NCBI RefSeq assembly: GCF_009683175.1
Contig: NZ_WKKW01000001.1
Coordinates: 186,001 to 250,000 of the forward strand
From: Bifidobacterium asteroides
Lineage (GTDB): Bacteria > Actinomycetota > Actinomycetes > Actinomycetales > Bifidobacteriaceae
Direction of reading: 5' to 3'
DNA: 64,000 bases
The number at the start of each line of letters is the position of its first letter. Position 1 is the stretch's first letter. A program made the position numbers and the translations under genes. Below are positions 53,347 to 61,918 of this stretch, piece after piece. The notes beneath the pieces were generated by a model. The model was not told where the DNA came from. It saw only the letters and a program-made list of their open reading frames with translations, and ran no database searches.

Positions 53347-54792
53347 ATGAACCTGAGCCGAATCACTCCAGTCATCCCCCTCAATCCTCTGGACGGACGT
53401 TACCGCAGACAGACCGCCGATCTGGTGGACTATCTGAGCGAACCTGCCTTGAACCGCGAGCGCATGCGGGTCGAGGTCGAATGGATGATCATGTTGGCCA
53501 ACGGCTACCAGGGCAACGGCCAGCACCCGGTCCTGCCGGGCGTGGAGCCTCTGACTGATGCTGAACAGGCCTACCTGCGAACCATACCCGAGGATTTCGA
53601 CGCCGACGGCATCACCGAACTGGCAGGCATCGAAGCCCAGACCCACCACGATGTCAAAGCTGTGGAATACTACATCGACCGCCGTCTGTATGCTGCAGCC
53701 ACAGCACTTGGCCCCGAGTCCCAACTTCCGAGGCTGACACCCCTGGTCCACTTCGCCTGCACCAGCGAGGACATCAACAACCTGGCCTATGCCCGCTGCA
53801 TTCGGGGTGCGGTCGAGCAGGTCTGGCTCCCCAAGGCCACCCGGATCGAGGAGCATCTGGCAACCATGGCGGAGCAGTACCGGGATCTGCCCATGCTCGC
53901 CCTGACCCACGGCCAGCCAGCCACACCCACCACCCTGGGCAAGGAGATGGCGGTCTACGTCCACCGGCTGCACCGGCAGCTGGACCGGATCCACAATCAG
54001 GACTACATGGGCAAGATGAATGGCGCCACCGGAACCTTTGGCGCCCATCTTGCCGCCCTTCCGCAGGTGGATTGGATTGATCTGACCCGGACCTTCATCG
54101 TGGAGCGGATGGGTCTGGTCTGGAATCCACTGACCACCCAGATCGAGTCACACGACTGGCAGGCCGAGCTCTTCAGCAACATCGCCCACCTGGGGCGGAT
54201 CCTGCACAATCTTGCCGTGGATATTTGGATGTACATCTCCCGCGGCGTCTTCGCCCAGGAGCCCGTCAAAGGCGCGACAGGGTCCAGTACCATGCCCCAC
54301 AAGGTCAACCCCATACGATTCGAGAACGCCGAGGCCAATCTGGAGATCTCAGGAGCACTGCTGGACACCCTGGCCACCACCCTGACCGAAACCCGCTGGC
54401 AGCGGGACCTGACTGACTCCACCACCCAGCGCAACATCGGTTCGGCCCTGGGCTACAGCCTGCTGGCTCTGGACAACCTGGACGGCGGCCTGCAGACCAT
54501 CCACCCGGACAAGGCACTGATGGCCCACGAGCTGGACAGCAACTGGGAGGTCCTGGGCGAGCCCATACAGACGGCCATGCGGGCCGCTGGATTGGCTGGA
54601 CGCTCAGGCATGGATCATCCCTATGAGCAGGTCAAGGAGTTGATGCGGGGCAAGAGAATCGGCCGGGAGGATGTCGAGCGCTTCATCGAAGATCTGGATC
54701 TGGACCAGGACACGGCCAGTCGGCTCAAGGCCTTGACGCCGGCAACCTACACCGGCGCAGCCGGAACCTTGGTGGACTTCGATCGCGACTGA
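53347..54792 (+). CDS. purB: Adenylosuccinate lyase
   Basis: Catalyses two fumarate-releasing steps in purine synthesis. 481 residues, fumarase/aspartase superfamily. Signature GSSTMPHKVNPIRFENAEAN contains the mobile catalytic loop; THGQPATPTTLGKE and HFACTSEDINNLAYA are the other conserved regions. ATG 53347 follows TAGGCT (53335-53340) by 6 nt, and the GGAGG between them could also act as a ribosome-binding site. The next gene starts 2 nt after its stop. Confidence 0.97.
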   Translation: MNLSRITPVIPLNPLDGRYRRQTADLVDYLSEPALNRERMRVEVEWMIMLANGYQGNGQHPVLPGVEPLTDAEQAYLRTIPEDFDADGITELAGIEAQTHHDVKAVEYYIDRRLYAAATALGPESQLPRLTPLVHFACTSEDINNLAYARCIRGAVEQVWLPKATRIEEHLATMAEQYRDLPMLALTHGQPATPTTLGKEMAVYVHRLHRQLDRIHNQDYMGKMNGATGTFGAHLAALPQVDWIDLTRTFIVERMGLVWNPLTTQIESHDWQAELFSNIAHLGRILHNLAVDIWMYISRGVFAQEPVKGATGSSTMPHKVNPIRFENAEANLEISGALLDTLATTLTETRWQRDLTDSTTQRNIGSALGYSLLALDNLDGGLQTIHPDKALMAHELDSNWEVLGEPIQTAMRAAGLAGRSGMDHPYEQVKELMRGKRIGREDVERFIEDLDLDQDTASRLKALTPATYTGAAGTLVDFDRD

Positions 54793-54794
54793 CC

Positions 54795-57266
54795 ATGACC
54801 CCGTCCCAGTCGACCATTCCCCCCGAGGACACTGATTCCGCCGAGCCTGTCAAGGCAGATCAGGTCGTCATCCGGGATACCCCTCCACAACGAGTCCATG
54901 ACGCCGAGGACCTGCTTCGAGCCCTAGCAGCCCTGGTCCTGGGAATCCTGGTCACCCTGGCGGCAGTCTATCTGAAAGGCATAGCCGCCGGGGTCGAGTC
55001 AGACATGCGCCAGGCCGGCAATGCCATGGACTGGCTCATGGACGTACCCACCGCATTCCTCCAGCAGGCGGTGACCGTGACCGTGGTCCTGGCCGTGATT
55101 GTCCACCTGTTGGTCAACAGGGAATGGATTCAGGCCATCACTGCCCCCCTGGCCATGTTCCTAGGGTTCGGGCTGGTGATGCTGATCTCCAACCTGATCC
55201 TGAAGGCGGGCAACCCGACCTTGATTGCCTCATTCAGCTCCCAGAACACCATAGGGTCGCCCGTCCTGCTGCCTGACTTCTATGCAGGTCTGGCAGCCTT
55301 CCTGAGCGCAGCAGGACCCCGTCGCCTGCGCAGCTCGGTCAAGTGGGGGTGGAACGCTCTCTATATTGTGGCCATCATCATGGTCGCCATATCCTCCAAT
55401 TCGGCCAGCGGGGTTCTGGTCTCACTGATTCTGGGACGGATCATGGGCATGGTCGTCCGATACCTGGCGGGCACGCAGAACAAGGGCGCCTGGGGGCAGG
55501 TAGTGGTACAGGCCATAGCCTCCATCGGTATCCACGCCGCCAGCCTGGAACGTCAGGATCCCAGTCTGGATGCCGATGGCCAACCCCTGCCCGCCCTTGA
55601 CGACGACCTCATCGAGGCCTCCCGCATCTATAGGGCCCAGGATAGGGATGGCCGCAACTATACGGTGTCGGTCATGGACGGCCAGCTGCACACCATGGGC
55701 TATCTGATGCAGCTTTGGCAGTGGATCAAGCTGTCCGGAGTCTCCATGCGCCGGGACCGGTCGGTCAGAAACTCCATGCAACACCACATGGCCATGCTGG
55801 CTGAACTGCGGGACCTGGGGCTGACCGCCCTGCACCCCTATGGTCTGGCGGAGAGCGCGGAATCCTCAATTCTGGTCCTGGAGGATGACGTCCACCTTCG
55901 GCCCCTGGAACCGGGAAGCCTGGACACGGACAGGGCCAAGCAGCTGATGGACTACCTCCGCCGGGCCAACGAGCGCGGCTTCACGCACCGTCGCATCCGT
56001 CCGGAGACTCTGGCCATGGACCAGTCGGGCTCCATGGTCATCGCCGGCTGGGAGAACGGCGACAGCGCCAGTTCCCAAGCCAACATCGCCCTGGACCGTA
56101 TCCAGCTTCTGGCCCTGGTTGCCACGATGATCGGTGTGGACCAAGCCATCGAGGCCGCCCGTGCCTCCTGGGGGGTCAAGACCCTGGCCGGACTGTCGCC
56201 CTTCTGCCAGATGGTGGCCATTCCCTCACAGACCCAGTCCCTGCCCGGCTGGGATCGGCAGATTCTGGCAGACCTTCGCAAACAGCTGCGGGCCCTGGCT
56301 CCACCTGAGTCGGTGGCGGAGACCGGCCAGGTGACCCTTTCCCGCTTCAGCCTGCGAAGCTTCGTGGCCCTGGCCCTCTTGGTGGTGGCAGTGGCGGTCA
56401 TCATCACCCAGTTCAACCTGCCCCAGGTCATCAGCGCCGTCCGCAACGCCAACCCTTGGATGGCCGGACTCTCCTTCCTGCTGGGGTCACTGTCCTGGGT
56501 GGGCTGCGCCATCACCCTGGGAGTCTTCATCGACCCGGCCAAACGCGACTTCAAGGGCATCTTCCTGTCCCAGGTCGCCTCCTCGTTCACCTCGGTCTCC
56601 ATGCCCGCCGGGGTGGGGCCGGCCTTCGTCAACCTGCAGTTCCTGCGGCGGGACGGTTACGACAACACCATGGCCACGGCCATCATGAGCGCTGTGGTGG
56701 CAGTTCAGTTCGCGACCACCTTCTGTCTGCTTATCGTCATCGGGCTGTTCACAGGGCGCAACACCCTATCCGGGATGATCCCCACCAACACCCTGGTCAT
56801 CGTCATCGGGACGGTGGCCATCATCGCGGCCCTGATCATGGCCATCCCATACACACGGCGGCTGGTCATGGAACGACTGATGCCCATTGTGGCCTCCTAC
56901 GCCCGCCACCTTGTGGAGATTCTGACCCAGCCCAGGCAGCTGGTGGTGGCCGTGCTTGGGGCCGTGCTGCAGTCAGCCGCCCTGGGCATGAGTTTCTGGG
57001 CCGCCCTGATGGCCTTCGGATGCAGGACCAACGTGTTCGAGACCACCTTCGTCTTCCTCCTGGCCAACACGCTGGGCTCGGCCGTCCCCACCCCCGGCGG
57101 CCTGGGGGCCATAGAGGCAGTGCTCTTCTCCGCCTTCCGCCTGGCAGGTGTCCCCTCGGGTGTGGCCATATCGGCCACTCTGGTCTTCCGGGTGGCCACC
57201 TACTGGCTACGCATCCCCCTGGGAGCCCTGGCCATGCGCTGGTTGAGCAGCCATAATCGCATCTGA
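54795..57266 (+). CDS. Membrane fusion protein: TM domain, kinase-like middle, LPG-synthase-like TM domain
   Basis: An 823-residue protein. Residues 1-40 are acidic. About 45-240 hold six hydrophobic segments. About 245-520 form a soluble domain resembling a degenerate protein kinase (ESSILVLEDDVHLRPLEPGS and GFTHRRIRPETLAMDQSG recall the hinge and catalytic-loop regions, but the HRD and DFG residues are not intact). About 535-815 is a flippase/LPG_synthase_TM-like (UPF0104) domain with SSFTSVSMPAGVGPAFVNLQ and TPGGLGAIEAVL. No aminoacyl-transferase domain of MprF follows. It starts 2 nt after purB. A lipid- or glycan-handling membrane function is likely; the details are unknown. Confidence 0.8.
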   Translation: MTPSQSTIPPEDTDSAEPVKADQVVIRDTPPQRVHDAEDLLRALAALVLGILVTLAAVYLKGIAAGVESDMRQAGNAMDWLMDVPTAFLQQAVTVTVVLAVIVHLLVNREWIQAITAPLAMFLGFGLVMLISNLILKAGNPTLIASFSSQNTIGSPVLLPDFYAGLAAFLSAAGPRRLRSSVKWGWNALYIVAIIMVAISSNSASGVLVSLILGRIMGMVVRYLAGTQNKGAWGQVVVQAIASIGIHAASLERQDPSLDADGQPLPALDDDLIEASRIYRAQDRDGRNYTVSVMDGQLHTMGYLMQLWQWIKLSGVSMRRDRSVRNSMQHHMAMLAELRDLGLTALHPYGLAESAESSILVLEDDVHLRPLEPGSLDTDRAKQLMDYLRRANERGFTHRRIRPETLAMDQSGSMVIAGWENGDSASSQANIALDRIQLLALVATMIGVDQAIEAARASWGVKTLAGLSPFCQMVAIPSQTQSLPGWDRQILADLRKQLRALAPPESVAETGQVTLSRFSLRSFVALALLVVAVAVIITQFNLPQVISAVRNANPWMAGLSFLLGSLSWVGCAITLGVFIDPAKRDFKGIFLSQVASSFTSVSMPAGVGPAFVNLQFLRRDGYDNTMATAIMSAVVAVQFATTFCLLIVIGLFTGRNTLSGMIPTNTLVIVIGTVAIIAALIMAIPYTRRLVMERLMPIVASYARHLVEILTQPRQLVVAVLGAVLQSAALGMSFWAALMAFGCRTNVFETTFVFLLANTLGSAVPTPGGLGAIEAVLFSAFRLAGVPSGVAISATLVFRVATYWLRIPLGALAMRWLSSHNRI

Positions 57267-57434
57267 GGAACCTTCGGGCAGTCCCAATCCCGACGGCCCC
57301 AAAAATCGCGTGGTGAAATGTCGAAAACCCCCGGAAAATGCGGTGTTTGGGCCTAATCTGCGCTAATATCAGTCATTGACCGTTGGGCTTTCCCCAAATC
57401 AAGCAGTGGGAGGCCCCCGAAAGAAGGATGTTCT

Positions 57435-57722
57435 ATGGCATACAACAAGTCTGATCTCGTTTCGAAGATTGCACAGAAGTCCAACCTGACCAAGGCTCAG
57501 GCGGAAGCTGCTGTCAACGCCTTCCAGGATGTCTTCGTCGAGGCCATGAAGTCCGGTGAGGGTCTGAAGCTGACCGGTCTGTTCTCGGCCGAGCGTGTCA
57601 AGCGTGCCGCCCGTACCGGACGCAACCCCCGCACCGGTGAGACCATCAAGATTCCGGCCAGCTATGGCGTGCGCATCTCTGCCGGCTCGCTGCTGAAGAA
57701 GGCCGTCACCAACAAGAAGTGA
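57435..57722 (+). CDS. hup: DNA-binding protein HU
   Basis: A 95-residue nucleoid protein that bends DNA nonspecifically. It has the HU fold, but the DNA-binding arm reads ARTGRNPRTGETIKIP with the conserved Arg-Asn-Pro tip. No lysine-rich actinobacterial tail is present. GAAAGAAGG precedes the ATG, and the AT-rich CTAATATC about 60 nt upstream is a likely -10. Terminated at 57738-57776. Confidence 0.97.
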   Translation: MAYNKSDLVSKIAQKSNLTKAQAEAAVNAFQDVFVEAMKSGEGLKLTGLFSAERVKRAARTGRNPRTGETIKIPASYGVRISAGSLLKKAVTNKK

Positions 57723-57737
57723 AACCAGCCTTTCTGC

Positions 57738-57776
57738 AAGGGTCCCTGCATCCATCCACGGGATGCGGGGGCCCTT
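57738..57776. terminator. hup terminator
   Basis: AAGGGTCCCTGCATCC (57738-57753) pairs with GGGATGCGGGGGCCCTT (57760-57776) apart from a small interior mismatch; TTCTTGTTT overlaps and follows the 3' arm. It lies between convergent hup and pafA. Confidence 0.8.
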
Positions 57777-57823
57777 CTTGTTTGGGCAGACCTGATGGAT
57801 GCCCCGCAGTGCAAACCGGGCTT

Positions 57824-59251
57824 CTAGGAACGAGACTCTGCGGCACTCTTTAGAAAGTCCATCAGGGAGTGGTATCGGGGCGGGCCCAGATGGTCGAAGG
57901 GGTCGGGCAGATCCACATCGACCCGACGAGAACCGCCCAGGACCAGGTGGCTCCAGTCGCATGACCATGTGCGCGTTCCCCGGTCTGCGGCACGGACGAA
58001 GTCACCGCGCAGACGGGCCCGGGTATCCTCTGGAGGTTGGTTCATGGCGTGCTGCACCTTGGAGTCGTCGACCGGCGAGCGCATGAGCCCATGCCTGACC
58101 AGGCCAGGGAAGGACCTTCCCGCGTTCAGATCGTGATAGTCCAGGTCCATCGCCTCCTCCAGATCCCGTCCGACGCCTCGTCGACTCAGACCCTGGAGCA
58201 GCCGCAGCTTGGCAGCCCAGTCCACCCAGTCAGCCAGATCCTGCCAACGTCCTGCGTCCAACGCATCCAAGGCGGACCTCCAAAGTTGCAGGGCACGCAG
58301 AGCCTGGGACCGGTCGATGCCTATATCCTCCTGCTGGTCCACCAAGGCCTTGCAGGCCGACCAATAGGCCTCTTGCAGACCCAGAGCGCTGATGCCGCCG
58401 GTCTTCGTGGAATCCTGCAGCTTCAGGGTGACCCGGCCGGTCCGATCCCGGCTGACGGCTCGGACTGCTGTACCGGGATCAGCCAGGGCCCAGTCGGCCA
58501 GGTCTGGCCGTCGATCCCGACGGCAGGCCTGCTCGATCAGGTTGAGGACCAGGTGGGTACTGGCCATCTTGAACCAAGTGGCCAACGGCGACCGGTTGGT
58601 ATCCCCTACGATCACATGCAGACGCCGCCATCGTTCAGGATCGGCCAGAGGCTCGTCACGGGTGTTGACCATGGGACGGGCACGGGTGGTGGCCGAGGAG
58701 ACCGCCTCGTCCAGAAAGTCTGCCCGCTGGCTGAGCTGGAACCCATCCGAACTCAGACGACCCGCCCCCGTTATCAGCTGTCGGGTGACAAGAAAGGGAA
58801 CCAGGCAGGCTCCGATCATGTCCAGGGGGACTCGCCGGTCCAACAGGTAGTTCTCATGGCAACCGAAGGCATGGCCTTGGGCATCCACATTGTTGGCGAA
58901 GACGTGAACCTTCACGGGCCTGCCCAGGTCATCCGCCAAGCGTTTCCCGGCGCGCTCCGCGAGGTCGGTCATGATCCGCTCCCCGGCCAGCACCTGGGTC
59001 AGTGCCGTCAGCGGATCGCGCGCCTCCGCCGTGGCATACTCCGGGTGGGAGCCCACATCCAGGTAGAGTCTGGCGCCATTGGGCAGATAGATGTTGGTTG
59101 AACCGTGCTTAACAATGAGCGGGCGGAACATGGCCATGGCCACCCTGCCGGCGGCATATGGGGCACTGGCACCGGTCAGGCTCAGTCCATACTCGGTCTC
59201 GATGCCGAATATCCTGCGAAAGTCCGAGTCACTGCCCTGCCCGTCCGCCAT
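57824..59251 (-). CDS. pafA: Pup-protein ligase PafA
   Basis: Attaches the C-terminal glutamate of deamidated Pup to lysines of target proteins using ATP. 475 residues, glutamine-synthetase-like fold. N-terminal RIFGIETEYGLSL carries the catalytic-acid region, DVGSHPEYATAEARD the ATP/Mg site, and ENYLLDRRV, GFQLSQRADF, MVNTRDEP and LHVIVGDTNRSPLA are family landmarks. Starts 3 nt after the pup stop, so the two are tightly coupled. No prcB or prcA between pup and pafA, unlike mycobacteria. Confidence 0.97.
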   Translation of the reverse strand: MADGQGSDSDFRRIFGIETEYGLSLTGASAPYAAGRVAMAMFRPLIVKHGSTNIYLPNGARLYLDVGSHPEYATAEARDPLTALTQVLAGERIMTDLAERAGKRLADDLGRPVKVHVFANNVDAQGHAFGCHENYLLDRRVPLDMIGACLVPFLVTRQLITGAGRLSSDGFQLSQRADFLDEAVSSATTRARPMVNTRDEPLADPERWRRLHVIVGDTNRSPLATWFKMASTHLVLNLIEQACRRDRRPDLADWALADPGTAVRAVSRDRTGRVTLKLQDSTKTGGISALGLQEAYWSACKALVDQQEDIGIDRSQALRALQLWRSALDALDAGRWQDLADWVDWAAKLRLLQGLSRRGVGRDLEEAMDLDYHDLNAGRSFPGLVRHGLMRSPVDDSKVQHAMNQPPEDTRARLRGDFVRAADRGTRTWSCDWSHLVLGGSRRVDVDLPDPFDHLGPPRYHSLMDFLKSAAESRS

Positions 59252-59254
59252 GGA

Positions 59255-59458
59255 TCACTGGCCGCCCTTCTGGACGAAGCCCTGCACATACTCCTTGGCA
59301 TTGGTCTCCAGGGTGGTCTCGATGTCATCCAGGACGGCATCCAGGTCGGACCCAGCCGCCTGGTCCTGTTCCTGTGCACCGGTCTGCGGCAGATCCTCTT
59401 CCTGCTCCTGCTGCTGCCCGGCTGCCATGCGCCGTCCCTGCTGTGATGCCTCAGCCAT
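59255..59458 (-). CDS. pup: Prokaryotic ubiquitin-like protein Pup
   Basis: A 67-residue, Glu/Gln/Asp-rich, largely disordered modifier. The C-terminal helix contains [18 protein letters not shown] and ends in VQKGGQ. The final Gln means Dop must deamidate it before PafA can use it. ATG 59458 follows GAAGGAGAG; a GTG two codons upstream is unlikely. Confidence 0.97.
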   Translation of the reverse strand: MAEASQQGRRMAAGQQQEQEEDLPQTGAQEQDQAAGSDLDAVLDDIETTLETNAKEYVQGFVQKGGQ

Positions 59459-59482
59459 GGTCACTCTCCTTCCCGGAGCGGA

Positions 59483-60319
59483 TCAGCGCCCGCTCAGATA
59501 CGTGTTCAAATCCTCGGCGATGAGCCCGTTGGTGGCCACCACGTCGTTGCTGCCCTCCCAGCGCACATGCCCACCATCCCAGCGCCAGAGGGTGCCCTTG
59601 GCTTCCCGGACCACGACAGCCGCCGCAGAGACGGCAGGGATGTCCCAGGAGTGCAGGGCCGGTTCGAAGTAGGCGTCGTAACTGCCGTCCGCCACCCGGC
59701 ACAGGTCCAGCGAGACCGGGCCGACGCGCTTGATGTCGGCAGGCTTGCCGGCCATGCGCGAGACGATCTGCAGGACCTTTTCGGACTCGTTGGGGAAGTA
59801 GGACATGCCGAAGCTGATCACTGATCCGGTCAGGGTGGTCATCGTGGAGGGGATGATCTTCTCCCGCTTGTCGCCCACGATGGTCCGTCGGATCCTGATG
59901 GCGCCCTGGCCCTTGGCGGCCAGATAGGTCAGGCCCAGGACCGGCGCATGCACAATGCCCAGGACCGGTGAAGCGTGACCCTTCTCGTCCACGGCGAAGA
60001 GGGAGATGGTCAGCGTCCATTCGGCCATGTTGCGTACGTAGTTGACCGGTCCGTCGATGTGGCCCAGGCACCAGTAGCGTCCGCCTGGACGACGGTTGCC
60101 GGCCTCCTCCTCCCAGAAGCCGTCCATGGGGTCCAGGGCAGCGATCTTGGTCCGGCAGTAGCGGATCAGACGCGTGTCAATGCTCGGCGAGAATTGGGTG
60201 CCTTGGCCGATGGCTGAGGTGGATCGGGGATCGTGGGGGTTGATCTGGTCCTGAAGGGCATGACGGCCGGCCTCCACGGCAATGGTGGCGGCCTGCATGG
60301 CCAAATCGCGCAATTCCAT
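59483..60319 (-). CDS. Inositol monophosphatase-family protein with altered metal site
   Basis: A 278-residue IMPase/FBPase-superfamily protein set between dop and pup. It keeps the acidic FWEEEAG and the late SWDIPAVSAA. The central metal motif, normally D-P-I-D-G-T, reads G-H-I-D-G-P: the first metal-binding Asp is Gly, and the Thr that activates water is Pro. Catalysis by the normal two- or three-metal mechanism is doubtful. GAGAAGAGAAGT precedes ATG 60319. Its stop is 24 nt before pup and its start 93 nt after dop, so it is in the pupylation operon. A regulatory or substrate-binding role is a guess. Confidence 0.85.
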   Translation of the reverse strand: MELRDLAMQAATIAVEAGRHALQDQINPHDPRSTSAIGQGTQFSPSIDTRLIRYCRTKIAALDPMDGFWEEEAGNRRPGGRYWCLGHIDGPVNYVRNMAEWTLTISLFAVDEKGHASPVLGIVHAPVLGLTYLAAKGQGAIRIRRTIVGDKREKIIPSTMTTLTGSVISFGMSYFPNESEKVLQIVSRMAGKPADIKRVGPVSLDLCRVADGSYDAYFEPALHSWDIPAVSAAAVVVREAKGTLWRWDGGHVRWEGSNDVVATNGLIAEDLNTYLSGR

Positions 60320-60412
60320 ACTTCTCTTCTCTTTCAAACGGGTGGTCGAGGCATTGCCGACCGTGGTCCACCGGTGGTCGTCCGGTCGGATATCGGACTA
60401 TTTTCTGCGCTA

Positions 60413-61918
60413 TCAGCAGTATATGCCGCGGCCATCCCCGCAGGAAGACCGTGTGTGACCCAGCGGATCAGACAAGTCCACGACCTTGGTCCTGGGCTCT
60501 CCCTCCGGTCCCTGCTCCTCAAGGATGACACGACTCCAGGAAATGGCCCTGACTGCATCAGGACAACGGTGAAGCAGCTGGGAACGGCACCAGGCACGAG
60601 TCTGCTCAGGACCCTTGTCCATGGCTCTGGTGATCTGTTCGGGATCGGCCAGTCGAAGGACGGATCCTCTGAGTCGCCAAGGCAGGTCACGGCCGGGATC
60701 CACCCTTGCCCAGGCCAGATCCAGGGCCGCCAGACGGGGATCCGACCAGTCGGATATGGACCGACGACGGCGCAGACGCTCCAAGAGCTGCCACTTGAGC
60801 AGCCATTCCAACCTGCCTGCCTGGTCGTGCATGGCCAGACGGGCCTCGTCATCACCCGAACGCACCAGAGCCAGATCATCGAGCGCCTGGTCCCAGAGTT
60901 TAAGAACCCGGTCCTCGGCACAACCTGTCCGGTCGGCATCCCGTGTAGTCTGACGGAGCGCATCCAGCAACGCCCTTTGGATGGTCAGCGCATCAGCGCA
61001 TCCTCCGTTTGCCAAGGCCAGCGGTTTGGTCAGAGTTACATCTCGCGAAACCGTGTGCAGGGCCGACACCGGATCATCAAGCGTCCAGTGATCCAGCAGC
61101 TCATCGACCTGACTGGTCGAATCATCCTCGGACTCCAAGAGCCCAAGCAGCAAATCGGTGGTCCCCAGCTTGAGGACCAGGGGTGCATCCAACCGGTTGG
61201 CATCGCCTACAATCACGTGGAGACGGCGGCTGCCCGGCCCGGCGTGTGACTCGTCCCGGGTATTGATGATCGGTCGTCCGAAGGTGGTCTGCAGTCCAAT
61301 CCGGCTGGTCAGATAGTCGGCGCGCTGGCTGAGCTGGAAGCCAGCCTCCTCGCTCCTGGGCCCCAGGCCCACTCTGCCCGAACCGGTATAAATCTGGCGG
61401 GTGACGAAATGAATGGTCATCAGGGCCGCTACCCTGGCGAAGGGCACCGCCCTATCCATCAGATAGTTCTCATGGGATCCCCAGGCGGCACCCTTGCCAT
61501 CCACGTTGTTCTTGTAGAGGGCCAAACCTCCGGCCCTTTCTGCGGCCTGGGCCATCATCCGGTCACCCGCGCGGTCCTGGACCAGAGCATCGAAGGCATT
61601 CACCGTTTCCGCCGAGGCATACTCGGGATGGGCGTGATCCACATAAATCCTTGCCCCATTGGCAGCTGCCACATCGATCAGCCGGGCGCCGAGTGCATCA
61701 GTGAGCATGCTCGGTGCGGCAGCGGAACGCGGCAGCCGACCTCCCCTGGCGTCATTGACCGGATCCTCGCCCCCGTAGTCCCAGCGGATGTGCGCCAGGT
61801 CCGGCTGGGCAGCTGCCCTTACCAGACGCAGGGCCAAAGTACGGGGATCAGCGCCGGGATCCTGGGGGTCGGCAATGCCATACTCCGTCTCGGTACCCAT
61901 GACCCGTCCGGAACTCAT
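60413..61918 (-). CDS. dop: Deamidase/depupylase Dop
   Basis: Deamidates Pup-Gln to Pup-Glu and also removes Pup from targets. 501 residues, PafA homologue: VMGTETEYGI at the N-terminus, the Dop-specific loop (residues about 45-70, WDYGGEDPVNDARGGR), DHAHPEYASAETVN, ENYLMDRAVPF, GFQLSQRADY, and the Dop-type C-terminal GDGRGIYC. The ATG overlaps the arc stop (ATGA). Confidence 0.96.
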   Translation of the reverse strand: MSSGRVMGTETEYGIADPQDPGADPRTLALRLVRAAAQPDLAHIRWDYGGEDPVNDARGGRLPRSAAAPSMLTDALGARLIDVAAANGARIYVDHAHPEYASAETVNAFDALVQDRAGDRMMAQAAERAGGLALYKNNVDGKGAAWGSHENYLMDRAVPFARVAALMTIHFVTRQIYTGSGRVGLGPRSEEAGFQLSQRADYLTSRIGLQTTFGRPIINTRDESHAGPGSRRLHVIVGDANRLDAPLVLKLGTTDLLLGLLESEDDSTSQVDELLDHWTLDDPVSALHTVSRDVTLTKPLALANGGCADALTIQRALLDALRQTTRDADRTGCAEDRVLKLWDQALDDLALVRSGDDEARLAMHDQAGRLEWLLKWQLLERLRRRRSISDWSDPRLAALDLAWARVDPGRDLPWRLRGSVLRLADPEQITRAMDKGPEQTRAWCRSQLLHRCPDAVRAISWSRVILEEQGPEGEPRTKVVDLSDPLGHTRSSCGDGRGIYC

